From NCBI GenBank assembly GCA_023362775.1, contig JALMGJ010000016.1, positions 1,433,001-1,497,000 on the forward strand: a stretch of 64,000 nt of DNA, in the 5' to 3' direction. A program made the position numbers and the translations under genes. Shown here one piece after another: positions 22,313-32,604 of the stretch. The notes beneath the pieces were generated by a model. The model ran no database searches, was not told the origin of the DNA, and saw nothing but the letters and a program-made list of their open reading frames with translations. The stretch is from Charina bottae (Eukaryota; Chordata; Lepidosauria; Squamata; Charinaidae). Position 1 is the first letter of the stretch. Each line of letters begins with the position of its first letter.

Positions 22313-23044
22313 GCCATTTTATGGGAGGCAGTCTTAGAGCCCTGGTCCAGTCAGATGCACGTACATAGTGTGCAGGAGGATGTTACCACATTCCTGCGCT
22401 AAAGCACACCCTTCCTTTCCTCCCAGCTTCCAGTGTGTTTTTTCTTAGGCGGGTGTGCCATCCCAGTGAATGGACTGCAAGCACTTGCCCAGTCTAACAA
22501 CCTGGCTGGGGAAACAGGAATAATGGTGACATTGAGAGACTCCTTGGTCCATGTTGCAATTGTTTAACTAAAGCAGCTTGAAAACCTGAGACTCTTGATT
22601 TCAAAGGAAAATGGGAGCTCTTGCCTTCTATGGGAAAAGAAGAAACCTAATGTGGCAGAGGGAGAGAGAGACCAACAAAACTAATCTTACTTATAATTCA
22701 GCCTCTAATGCTTCCTTCTTTGATTCTTACCAGCATTTGGGTGGTAATGTGCAGAAAAGGGGACATCAGCTTTCCTATGCACCTGAAGCATTTTGGTAGA
22801 GTTTTGCAGAGCTCTTTCTCACTTTGACTCTTAGACTAGAGGTAGCTGCAAGGCTGGTCTGGTGTCAAGTCAGTTCATGGAGTGCTTCTTCTGGTCTGCC
22901 CATCAGGATCTTGGGGTATCTGGCCATTTAGATTGCTTGTCCTGGAACAAAATATAAACTTCCATTCTCCCCCACCCCTGTTTGCTCCTTGTAGCCACGT
23001 TTGTGGGGAAAGGGGCAAACTGTAGATCAGAGGGATGGCAAAAG

Positions 23045-23537
23045 AGGGAAAGGAGGAAATTTTTATTTTTTATTTATTTATTGTGATATTTATACCCCGC
23101 CTATCCCCTCCCTAGGTGGCTTACATCCACAATCCTTTATACAATTATACAGTTATACAATTATACAATTCACCGCACGTGAAGGGAACCGACTCTTCTA
23201 AGGCTCCGGACTACAATTCCCAAGATGCCTTGAGCCAGCTGCTGACTTCCTGTAGATGTTACTTCCGGGTTCGTCGTCACCACTGCCATTCGATCTTCCT
23301 CCAATCTTTCTCTCCTCCGGTGGAACCGACTTCCCGACAGGACGCCAGCAAATTTTCCCACTTAAGGTGGTACCCGTTTATCTACTTGCTAGGCTTTTGA
23401 ACTGTTGGGTTGACAGAAGCTGGGACTAGCAACGAGAGCTCACCTCGTTGCACGGGGGGGGGGTTTCGAACTGCTGACCTTCTGAACGGCAGTCTACAGC
23501 TCAGCAGTTTAACCTGCTGAGCCACCGCATCCCATAT
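23045..23537 (-). mobile_element. tRNA-headed SINE or composite repeat
   Basis: Read on the minus strand from 23537, the sequence begins GATGCGGTGGCTCAGCAGGTT. It contains an A box (TGGCTCAGCAGG, 23514-23525) and a B box (CAGTTCGAAACC, 23462-23473), the pol III promoter of tRNA-derived SINEs. The opposite end (23045-23115) is an AT-rich tail with a CR1/L2-type box (GCCACCTAGGGAGGGG ... ATAAATATCACAATAAATAAA). The middle (about 23170-23345) is GC-rich and unassigned. It may be one long SINE or a SINE next to another insertion. Confidence 0.65.
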
Positions 23538-24876
23538 AAAGGGGTTCTAGCAGTAGCCTTAATATTTCTTAATGCTTCTCAAGCAGCTGCCCTTGGCTGT
23601 TTCTCCATCAAGGGGGCAAACTGCGGAAGCAGGGCCTTAAGGGCCAATGGGCATCTATGGTAGCCCAGAGCATCTTCCTGAGAGAACACAACAGAGGGTT
23701 CAGACACACAAGCAGTCAAAAACACATGTTCATGCACAGACACACTTAGAAAGCAAAAACTACTAGTAACTCTTCATTTTCACAAGCCTGGGATGCAAAA
23801 TGTTCCAGCTGGAGGAAGAGATTACCCAAATTGCAAAGTCTCCAAGGAGCATGCACAAAGTGCTGTGGGGGCATTTTAAAATAACCTCTTCCCCAACAAT
23901 AGTCTTAATCTAAACATTCCTTCCCCAGGGAGCTGATGAAAACTTGGACTGCCCTTTTCTCCATAGTCCCACTTCCTGGGAAGAGAAAGGGAGCTGCCCC
24001 ATGCCCTCACTCTTGCTGGCCAGGCAAAGAACGGGCTGGGACTGCTCACCCAGGAACTGGGCTATGGGTCTTTCAGGTACCTTCAGGAATTTTCTCAGAA
24101 AGTTAAAGATCTGGTCTCTAGTTGGAAAGATGTTCAGCAGCTGCATGTCTCCCCAAGGTGGATAATTGACTGCAGGGTCCTAAAGACCATCAGCAGTTCC
24201 TCTTGAAAGGGAGGAGCATATTTCCACCAAATTACCAGATCAGATAGGGAGAAAGAGAACATGTGGGTAAGAACAAAATAAAAAAATTTCCTTGTGTTGG
24301 CGAGGCATAAGTTTCTTCTCAATAAAGGCACCATTAATTTCTGCCCAACAATATCAATAGGGAAGCTGATTAGCATGATCATGTTGTAAATGTTGCTTTA
24401 AAAGTTTAAGTTTATCATACTGGAAAGTACCCAAACCAGACCAAATTGCATTACCGCTTGCATCCACATATTTGGTCCATTCCAGACATAACAGCCGTGC
24501 ATGGCTTTTTTCTCATATCCGCTTGGGCCCCATGTCCCAAGCCAACAAAAGCTTCCCCAAAGGAGAAGTCGATGGGGTCTTAACTGCCCATCTTACTACC
24601 ACCCTAAGCATAACACGTGTGTCCACCAGGTTTTAGGGGTGCACCTGACCGCCTGGAGACTTCCTAACAAAGTACTGGTCCTCCGCGCGCTTCTCTCTTC
24701 CCTGGATCTGGACGCTCTACCAATTTGGAGCGGTAAATTTTGCCCAGTTATGGTTCACTCACACAACCTTCCGCAACCCTGTTGAGGCACGCATGCCTAA
24801 TTGGTCTCACTGGCAATCCAAGCTTTCCTGGTCGTTGCCCAACAAGGACTCGCAGGAGCCTGGGGGCATCTTAGAC

Positions 24877-24895
24877 CGATTCAGCGCATAGCCTT
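24877..24895. repeat. TSD of the nested L1, left copy
   Basis: CGATTCAGCGCATAGCCTT matches 45925-45943 with one mismatch over 19 bp. Confidence 0.85.
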
Positions 24896-25151
24896 TGTTC
24901 TTGTTGTTGTTGTAATGGTTTTATTATTTAAAATATTATATACATACACATAAAGACAAATACATATACAAAGAAATACAACATATAATACATACTTACA
25001 GTACATTCAAAAAGGTAGGGGGAAAGAGAAAAAGGAAAAGGAAAAAAAACCACATAAATTCTGAGACTTCCTGTTTCCTTCACAAAGAACTAAATTAAAT
25101 ATTTATATTGTAAATTAATCTATTTACATTACAACTTTTAATCCCTTACAT
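24896..25151 (-). mobile_element. L1 3' UTR and tail
   Basis: AT-rich stretch between the L1 TSD and the hAT insertion; the minus strand ends ACAACAACAACAAGAACAA, a CAA-type tail. L1 sequence resumes at 33539 after the hAT. Confidence 0.7.
25144..25151. repeat. hAT TSD, left copy
   Basis: CCTTACAT, repeated at 33531-33538. Confidence 0.9.
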
Positions 25152-25833
25152 CAAGGGTCGGAAATGGCGGCTCTTGAGCCAGATGCGGCTCTTTGGCCCC
25201 TTGAGTGTAGCTTTTCGGCAGCTGAACTCACCCCCGCCCCTTCCACGTGATTGGATCCCGCCCCCAAACTCTTACGCGCTCTCGCTCTCCAAGGCCGGGG
25301 CCACCCACAGCCGCCCACACCTCACGCACAACCCACGGGGCTCTCTGCTGCTCCCTTCGACGCTTGGCACTCAGGCGCTCTGGCTGGGGTGCAGCGGGAT
25401 GCGAGCGTAGCCGGCGGCCCGCGAGGACCAGCCAGGGAAGGCGCGCGGTTGTTCCAGCGGATCAGCTGTTGCGGGCGGCACGCAAAGAGCCAGGTGGGGC
25501 GGTGGGGCCGCCTGCTCCGCCCTCTCCCCGCACGCACCAGTGCCCTGCCACTTGCCCGCCCGATCGCGGGGGGTGGCAAAGCCGGTGGGTCCCCTTTTCC
25601 CCTCCCCCAGGCAAACCTTTGGGAGCGCCTGCGAGAGGGAGGAGGCTGTCAGTCCCCCCCGGCGGCTGCCATTGGTCGGGAGCGGGGGGGCAGGCCTCCT
25701 CCTCCTGGCTCCCCTCGGGGCCCAGCAAAGTTTGCCACAGAAGACCTGTGCCTCTGCCTCGGCTGGCCGCCCGAGCAGCCTAGCCTCCCCCGCACCGAAC
25801 CCAGATTATCGCAGCAGGTGGGATTGAGGCTCC

Positions 25834-25838
25834 CCACC
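25834..25838. repeat. Gypsy TSD, left copy
   Basis: CCACC, repeated at 32284-32288. Confidence 0.8.
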
Positions 25839-26848
25839 TGTCCTGTTCCGACTAAGACTGACACGGAAGCGTTATGGAAAGTAACTTTATTTATACAGAC
25901 ACACAAGCAGCCCAGTTTATACAGTCCTCTTCTTCGTCTGCAGGCTGGATAACCACGGTTACAGCAGATTCTACTGGCCGGGCAGGAAGGACCAGAGGGG
26001 TTGCAGGAACTACGATTGATCTGGAGGTACCAGGCAAGGTGACCGCAGGTGTCTCGTTAGCTGGGCAGGTAGGACTTGAGGTAAACCGGGGTCCAACAAA
26101 AGCAGCCCACTGATGTCCGGCGCCAGCTGGGTTAGGTTGAGGACTATGGCTGGTGGCTAGAGGGGTAGACCGGGGCCTGACGAAAGCAACCCACTGCTGG
26201 CCGGATTCAGTTGCCTCAGGTTTGGAAACCTGAGGAGAATCTGTGGCATGGGCAGCCGGGACGGAAACAGGCAAGGCAGCAGCGCTTACCCTGGTGGTGG
26301 CCTTTTCCTCAGGAAACAAGGAGTGCTTCGGAAGATGCCCTGGAACGGAAAGCTCACTGGACGAAGACACAGCGGCAGGAGAAGGCTCGGCGCTCGGCGG
26401 TGACAGGTCTGTGGAACTTTCACTTTGCTCGGTCTCTTCAGTGGCTATCAGGTGGTTCGCGGGGCTTCCCTCATTGCGAAGCTCTTGGCTAGGGTCGGTC
26501 CGGTTGTTGTGCGTGGCGGGAGGATCAGGCGAGGGCACGGGTCCAGGTCGTGAGGAGGATCGGTTGTCTCCGGCAGCTGAGGTAAGTTTCGCCGGCTTTT
26601 TATTCCTTTTTTCGCGCCTTGGGAGAGCAGGGGCCAATCGAGCTTCACGTTGCTCTGCCCGCCTCTCCGCTCTCCTTTGGCGTGCGCTGATTGGCAGAGG
26701 CGTATTTCTTTCAGAGCCTCGGCCAATCAGCGTTTCCGGGTTCCCAGTCAAGTTAACACTGAGCCTGCTGCCTCCTGTGATTGGCTCTTCTTCCGGTTCG
26801 GAGTCCAGCATGTCAGCCAGTTGCCAGGTAAGTACCGGGGCTCTCACA
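25839..26848 (-). repeat. Gypsy 3' LTR
   Basis: 1010 bp. The minus strand has TATAAACTGG near 25914-25923 and AATAAA (25886-25891) close to the 3' end, so U3 occupies about 920 bp. Four CCAAT/ATTGG boxes cluster at 26632-26785. An open frame covers nearly all of U3 in sense orientation (see the separate entry). The pol stop codon (26849-26851) abuts the LTR. Confidence 0.93.
25891..26848 (-). CDS. Open reading frame within the Gypsy 3' LTR, unknown product
   Basis: The frame is open from upstream (26985) through the whole U3 to 25891. From the LTR start it reads RAPVLTWQLADMLDSEPEEE: an acidic patch, a basic stretch (RQRRAERRAEQREAR ... RREKRNKKPAK), a Ser/Pro-rich region, then a repeated motif (QQWVAFVRPRSTP, HQWAAFVGPRFTS). 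No known family recognised. The partner LTR has the same frame open. It may be a chance frame in GC-rich DNA; an antisense frame of about 250 codons also exists. Confidence 0.3.
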
Positions 26849-27829
26849 CTATCCCCCCCCCGCAGGACCTTCCTCCCCCCGGCTTTGTGGTCTGGGCTTA
26901 TCCGGATATTGTCGATGGAATTGTTGTACCCGCAATGGCGCATGGACATCTGCAGCATCTTCCCAGGAGTACTCCTCTGGCCCATAACCCTTCCAGTCTA
27001 TTAAATACTGAAGGCGGCCGCGACGAGTGCGAGAGTCCAGGATGCGAGCAACCTCGTATTTGGTCTCTCCTTGGATAAGGGCAGGAGGAGGTGGTGTCTT
27101 CCTGGTTCTGAGCGGTGTGTCAGCTGACACAGGGACCAGCAAGGATCTGTGGAACACAGGGTGTATGCGCATGTGTTCCGGAAGTGCCAATCGGAAAGCG
27201 ACTGGGTTGACAACCGCGTCCACTGGGAATGGTCCCAGGAACCGGTGATCCAGCTTCCGATATGGACGTGCAGATGATAGGTGTCTTGTTGACAACCACA
27301 CCATATCACCAACCTTTAGTGGGGGTCCCGTCCTCCGATGGCGGTCGGCAAAGCGTTTGTAGTCCTCCTTAGCCCTTTCCAGCTGGTTTTTAAGGACTTG
27401 GTGGCTGGCCTGTAGTTCTTGGAGGAACTGATTTGCACCTGTCACTGCTGAGTCCGGCGCGGTGAGAGGGAACGATCGCGGGTGCAAACCATAATTTGCG
27501 GCGAAGGGGGCCATCTGGGTCGAAGAGTGGTGTGTGTTTTTATATGCGAACTCCGCCAAGGCTAGGAGGTCTGCCCAATTGTCCTGCTGGTAGTTCACGT
27601 AACAGCGCAGGTACTGCTCCAGGATAGCGTTCACCCTTTCCGTCCCTCCATCCGATTGTGGATGAAACGCGGTGGATAAGTGTCTCTGGATTCCCAGATT
27701 CTGGAGGAGCGCCTTCCAGAAACGGGCGGTGAACTGCGAGCCACGGTTGGACACCACACTCTTTGCTATACCATGCAGTTTGAAAATGTTTTTGATATAG
27801 AGGCGTGCCGTCTCTTGGGCCGTGGGCAA
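26849..27829 (-). pseudogene. Gypsy pol, integrase C-terminal half with chromodomain
   Basis: After a single-base frameshift near 27825 the integrase core continues with VVSNRGSQFTA (the second catalytic Asp is Asn here, codon 27746-27748), FHPQSDGGTERVN (catalytic Glu) and the usual GDMVWLSTRHL and LGPF motifs. The last 60 residues form a chromodomain: YEVARILDSRTRRGRLQYLIDWKGYGP is the signature, written here only to identify it in part (YEVARILDSR, YLIDWKGYGPEE, SWED). Chromodomains target integration to marked chromatin in chromoviruses. The frame ends at the LTR border. Confidence 0.9.
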
Positions 27830-30369
27830 GCCCTACACGCGATGAAGTGGGCCATCTTTGTCAGGGAATCCACCACTACCAGGATAGTAGTGGCATCCTG
27901 GGACTTGGGAAGGTCGGTGATGAAGTCCATAGAGATAGCCTCCCATGGTTGTTCAGGAGTGGGTAGGGGCATTAGGAGACCAGCAGGCTTGTCCGTTTGA
28001 TTTTTTGCCCTGCGACAGTCTGGGCAAGAGAATACATATTGTTTCATGTCATCCCGTACGCGCGGCCACCAAAACTCCCGGGAGACCAGGTTCAGCGTTT
28101 TAAAGAACCCAAAGTGGCTGGCGGCCGGTTTGTCGTGGCATAGTTGCAGGATCAGTTGGTGGAGTTCCCCCAGGGGTACATAGTAGCGGCCTCGGAAACA
28201 GAGCGTCTCATGCTCGCATGTCCATTGATCGGTCTGACCGACGGAAAGGTGCACCAGCTCTTCTCTTTTTTTCCTTGCCCAGGTGTCGGCTCTTTGTTGT
28301 TCTCGAATCCGTTGGCTTAGGTTCCCTTGTATAGTGATGGCAGCAAACCGCTCTGGGGGGATAACAGGTTGCGGCGGTGCTGGAGCCTCTAAGCGATCAT
28401 ATTCAGGTTTTCTTGAAAGTGCGTCTGCCCGTTGGTTCTGGCCTCTTGGAATGTAAGTAACCCTGAAGTCAAACCGGGAGAAGAACAGGGACCATCGTAT
28501 TTGCCGCTGGTTCAAGGTCCTGGCAGTTTTTAGATGTTCCAGGTTGCGGTGGTCCGTTCTTACTTCCACGGGGTGACGCGCCCCTTCCAAATGGTGCCGC
28601 CATGTCTCGAATGCCACCTTAATGGCCAGGAGCTCCTTGTCCTGAATGGTGTAAGCCTTTTCTGCCGGGGCGAGCTTCCGGGAATGGTAAGCACAAGGGC
28701 AAAGGGTGCCGGTCTGGGTGTCGGCCTGGAGTAAGATGGCACCGACCGCTACATCAGAGGCATCTGTTTCTACCACAAATGGCCGGAACGGGTCTGGGTG
28801 CCGAAGTATAGGCTCCGTGGTAAAAGCTAGTTTGAGCCTATCGAAAGCGCGTTGTTCGGTGTCTCCCCAGTGAAACTTGGTATTTTTCTGGAGCAGGTTT
28901 GACAAGGGTGTGGTCAGTCCTGAGAATTGAGGAATGAAGTTCCGATAATAATTTGCAAACCCGAGCAGTCGTTGGAAATCCTTGGCCCGCCGTGGAGGCT
29001 GCCAAGTTTGCAATGCCGCTACCTTGCCTGGTTCCATGGCTATGCCGGTGGCAGAGATTCGGTGTCCCAGGAACTCTACGGTTTCACAGGCGAATTGACA
29101 CTTCTCCAGCTTGGCATATAGATGGTGCTCTCGCAGCCGTTGCAGTACTGTTCTGACCTGCCGTACATGGTCGCTCGGAGAGGAAGAAAAGATTAGAATG
29201 TCATTTAGGTAGATTATCAGGTACTGGTCCAGGAGATCCTTGAATATGTCGTTCATGAAATGCATGAAGACAGCAGGGGCGTTTGATAGTCCAAATGGAA
29301 CAACCGTAAACTCATAATGGCCGTAACGAGTGCGGAATGCGGTCTTCCACTCGTCGTCCTGTCGTATACGGACCAGGTTATAGGCCCCCCTCAGGTCCAA
29401 CTTTGTGAATAGGCGAGCATGGCGGAGTCGCTCCAGGAGCTCTGGTATCAGTGGCAAGGGGTACCGGTTCTTGATTGTGATCTCATTCAACTTCCGGTAG
29501 TCACAACACATCCTGAGCTCACCTGATTTCTTTTTGACAAATAATATGGGGGCAGCCATTGGAGAAGTAGAGGGTCGGATGAAACACCTCCTGAGGTTGG
29601 TATCAATAAAATCCTTGAGGGCTGCTCGCTCCGGTTCCAATAGAGAGTAAAGCCGGCCTACTGGAAGTCTTGCGCCTGGAACCAGGTCGATAGCGCAGTC
29701 GTAGGGCCGGTGTGGGGGAAGTTGGTCTGCCTCCCCTTCATCAAAAACGTCAATGTAGTCCTGGAATTGAGCTGGGATCTGAAGTTTTGGGGTGACCAGT
29801 TGCAATGCAGCGAGAGTGTTGCTAGTATGGGCGGCGCAACTGGGGTGGGAGAACACGACCTTTCCAGTTGACCAGGTGATTTGCGGCTCATGGGTCTGGA
29901 GCCACAACAGTCCCAGCACGAGGGGGCAGTGGGGAGTCGTAACCAGGTAAAATTCCAGCCACTCCTGATGTTTCCCCACACGCATGAGTATGCTCTGGGT
30001 AGCAGTGTTCACCGGACCGGACCGGAGAGGGCGACCATCGATGGTCTCAATCACCAGCGGAGGGCGCACTTCATGTTGGGGAATTCCCCACTTCTCTGTG
30101 AACGCGAGGTCCATAAAGTTGAAAGTAGCCCCCGAGTCTACCATGGCTTGGACCTTCAGTCCCGGATCCCTCGGTACCTGGAGCATGACAGCAATGGAGA
30201 AGTGCTTGGGAGGATTCGTAGCAGGCAATGGCGACTGGCTGGAGGCCAGCTCGGCCCAACCTAACTGCCCGTTTAGGCCGAGCCGAGTCTGTTTCCCGAC
30301 GAGGCGGTGACTGGCGACTTGGCGGGGCAATTTGCAGCGCGGTGACTCACTCCCCCGCAATACAGGCAA
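27766..30369 (-). pseudogene. Gypsy pol: protease, reverse transcriptase, RNase H, integrase N-terminal half
   Basis: 867 codons. Order from the N-terminus: protease with VDSGAT (about residue 77), RT with CCDYRKLN, LFTKLDLRGAYN, PFGLSNAP and the palm IIYLNDILIF, RNase H with VETDASD, TDHRNLEHL and RADALSRKP, then the integrase zinc region (H-x6-H and CPDC) and the first catalytic Asp in MDFITDLP. The RT box should be Y-x-D-D; codon 29203-29205 is Asn, so polymerase activity would be lost. The start overlaps the end of gag by about 97 bp in another frame, which suggests frameshift expression in active relatives. Confidence 0.93.
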
Positions 30370-31172
30370 AGACCTTCCCGCCGGTGTCGGTCCTTCTCAG
30401 TAGATGTGAGGCGAGGTATGGCACCACCCAACTGCATCGGCTCCTCTAAGTCTCGAGAACGCGGAACAAAGGGTAGGGGTTGGGCAAAACGTCTCCTTGA
30501 CCTCCATTGCTGCAATCGCCCATCGAACTGAAGGCAAAGATGGGTCAGATCTTGGAGATTTCTAGGTTACTCAGTCCTGGCTAGCTCGTCTAGAAGCTCG
30601 GAAGATAGTCCCTCCTGGAATTGGTCGACCAAGGCAGGTTCGTTCCAATCCAGGTCTTGCGCCAGCACTCTGAAATCACTGATGTATTCGGCCACCGGCT
30701 TGGCCCCTTGATGCAATCCTTTAATCTGCCTAGCGGCTGTTTGGACCTTGACCGGGTCCACGTACATTGCCCGGAGTTGGTCGCAAAACCCACCATAGTT
30801 ATCTATAAGCGGGTCCTGTTGTATTATTAGCGGAGAGACCCATTTTGCAGCGGAACCTGACAATAAACTGGCCACGAAGCCCACCTTGTGTCGATCAGTT
30901 GGAAATTCCTCTGGGCAGAGGCTCTGGTACAGCTGACACTGTGCCAGGAAGGCTGGGAATTTGGCGAGGGTCCCATCGAACTTCTCAGGTACTTGCACCG
31001 GACATTTGGTTTTTTGGTTAACAACCGGTGCAACCACTGCCTGTTGACCTTGTAGCTGGGCCACTTGCGTGCTCAAGTGGGCTATCATCTGGCTAAGTTG
31101 GTTGTTTTGGTCACTGAGCTGGGCTACCTGCTGGGATAGCTGCGCATTTTCCATGGACAGCTGCTGATCCAT
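30273..31172 (-). pseudogene. Gypsy gag with one internal stop
   Basis: 300 codons from 31172. The N-terminus is a Gln/Leu-rich coiled coil (residues 5-45). The middle is a retrotransposon gag domain (PEKFDGTLAKFPAFLAQCQ, then SGSAAKWVSP and ISDFRVLAQDLDW), similar in type to the domesticated RTL/LDOC1 group. The C-terminus has a nucleocapsid zinc knuckle CLYCGGVSHRAANC (CX2CX4HX4C). An in-frame TAA at 30567-30569 lies between capsid and knuckle, and the frame resumes unchanged after it. Confidence 0.9.
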
Positions 31173-31273
31173 GGCTTCTTGGTTGTCAAGGCAACAGATA
31201 ACCCCAGGCTAGGGAGAAGTAATCAGGCAATAACGCTTCCTTCCTTCCTGTGGAAGTCTGGCCGGAGACAATC
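31173..31273 (-). promoter_or_regulatory. Gypsy leader between 5' LTR and gag
   Basis: About 100 bp. The sequence directly after the LTR on the minus strand is GATTGTCTCCGGCCAGAC. It does not begin with the TGG expected of a standard tRNA primer site two to three bases inside the LTR, so I cannot name the primer. Confidence 0.5.
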
Positions 31274-32283
31274 TGTCCTGTTCCGACTAAGACTGACACG
31301 GAAGCGTTATGGAAAGTAACTTTATTTATACAGACACACAAGCAGCCCAGTTTATACAGTCCTCTTCTTCGTCTGCAGGCTGGATAACCACGGTTACAGC
31401 GTATTCTACTGGCTGGGCAGGAAGGACCAGAGGGGTTGCAGGAACTACGATTGATCTGGAGGTACCAGGCAAGGTGACCGCAGGCGTCTCGTTAGCTGGG
31501 CAGGTAGGACTTGAGGTAAACCGGGGTCCAACAAAAGCAGCCCACTGATGTCCGGCACCAGCTGGGTTAGGTTGAGGACTATGGCTGGTGGCTAGAGGGG
31601 TAGACCGGGGCCTGACGAAAGCAACCCACTGCTGGCCGGATTCAGTTGCCTCAGGTTTGGAAACCTGAGGAGAATCTGTGGCGTGGGCAGCCGGGACGGA
31701 AACAGGCAAGGCAGCAGCGCTTACCCCGGTGGTGGCCTTTTCCTCAGGAAACAAGGAGTGCTTCGGAAGATGCCCTGGAATGGAAAGCTCACTGGACGAA
31801 GACGCAGCGGCAGGAGAAGGCTCGGCGCTCGGCGGTGACAGGTCTGTGGAACTTTCACTTTGCTCGGTCTCCTCCGTGGCTATCAGGCGGTTCGCGGGGC
31901 TTCCCTCATTGCGAAGCTCTTGGCTAGGGTCGGTCCGGTTGTTGTGCGTGGCGGGAGGATCAGGCGAGGGCACGGGTCCAGGTCGTGAGGAGGATCGGTT
32001 GTCTCCGGCAGCTGAGGTAAGTTTCGCCGGCTTTTTATTCCTTTTTTCGTGCCTTGGGAGAGCGGGGGCCAATCGAGCTTCACGTTGCTCTGCCCGCCTC
32101 TCCGCTCTCCTTTGGCGTGCGCTGATTGGCAGAGGCGTATTTCTTTCAGAGCCTCGGCCAATCAGCGTTTCCGGGTTCCCAGTCAAGTTAACACTGAGCC
32201 TGCTGCCTCCTGTGATTGGCTCTTCTTCCGGTTCGGAGTCCAGCATGTCGGCCAGTTGCCAGGTAAGTACCGGGGCTCTCACA
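31274..32283 (-). repeat. Gypsy 5' LTR
   Basis: 1010 bp, same end points and motifs as the 3' LTR. It is followed at 32284 by the CCACC TSD and then hAT sequence. Confidence 0.93.
31326..32282 (-). CDS. Open reading frame within the Gypsy 5' LTR, unknown product
   Basis: 318 codons, the same frame as in the 3' LTR, covering 957 of 1010 bp. Seven amino-acid differences from the other copy (for example R/H, H/R, V/A, V/I, R/G) against about 15 nucleotide differences give no sign of purifying selection since insertion. The interest is in whether the frame is conserved across the family. Confidence 0.3.
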   Translation of the reverse strand: MRAPVLTWQLADMLDSEPEEEPITGGSRLSVNLTGNPETLIGRGSERNTPLPISARQRRAERRAEQREARLAPALPRHEKRNKKPAKLTSAAGDNRSSSRPGPVPSPDPPATHNNRTDPSQELRNEGSPANRLIATEETEQSESSTDLSPPSAEPSPAAASSSSELSIPGHLPKHSLFPEEKATTGVSAAALPVSVPAAHATDSPQVSKPEATESGQQWVAFVRPRSTPLATSHSPQPNPAGAGHQWAAFVGPRFTSSPTCPANETPAVTLPGTSRSIVVPATPLVLPAQPVEYAVTVVIQPADEEEDCINWAACVSV

Positions 32284-32288
32284 CCACC

Positions 32289-32573
32289 CCTCCGAGCTGC
32301 GGAACCGGGGCGGAGAAGGCTTGGCCTTCTCGCCCACTTTCGGGCGGGGGTCCTCCGGCTAGCCGTCGGGTGTGGGTGGCAGAGGGCCAGGAAAGGGGGC
32401 GCACTGGCGAGGGGTGATGGGAGCTGAGTTGCCCTCCAGACTATCTTCGGGCGGGGATCCCTGCTGGATAAACGGCAGACGCCTTCCCTGGCCGGTCCTC
32501 ACGGGCCACCAGCGACGCTCCCGTCCCGCTGCACCCCAGCTGGAGCACCCGAGCAAGCCTCGCCCAGACATGC

Positions 32574-32604
<31 letters not shown>

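Larger units (their letters stand above)
21156..24876 (-). pseudogene. Degenerate 3' internal region of the retrovirus (env side)
   Basis: Upstream of the 3' LTR is where env belongs. One frame (21992-22312) resembles a transmembrane envelope segment. Other frames (21622-21858, 23910-24146, 24134-24382) are short and I cannot assign them. A repeat/SINE insertion (23045-23537) interrupts the region. The coding frame is broken by many stops and shifts. Confidence 0.5.
25839..32283 (-). mobile_element. Ty3/Gypsy chromovirus, near-intact
   Basis: Two 1010-bp LTRs (25839-26848 and 31274-32283) begin TGTCCTG and end CTCACA as written on the plus strand, with a 5-bp TSD. On the minus strand the order is 5' LTR, gag (31172-30273), pol with PR-RT-RNaseH-IN and a C-terminal chromodomain (30369-26849), polypurine tract and 3' LTR. 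By eye the LTRs differ at about 15 positions (about 1.5%), so insertion was relatively recent. Coding breaks are one gag nonsense codon, one pol frameshift and two Asp to Asn changes in catalytic sites. Confidence 0.93.

Noticed and set aside
23400..23537. tRNA gene candidate from A and B box motifs
   Set aside because: No cloverleaf with an anticodon arm could be drawn; it continues into a SINE body.
26211..27078. Plus-strand frames of 93-253 codons opposite the Gypsy LTR and pol end
   Set aside because: Antisense to recognised coding sequence and LTR; no known domain. They do show that GC-rich sequence here opens frames easily, which weakens the LTR-ORF finding.
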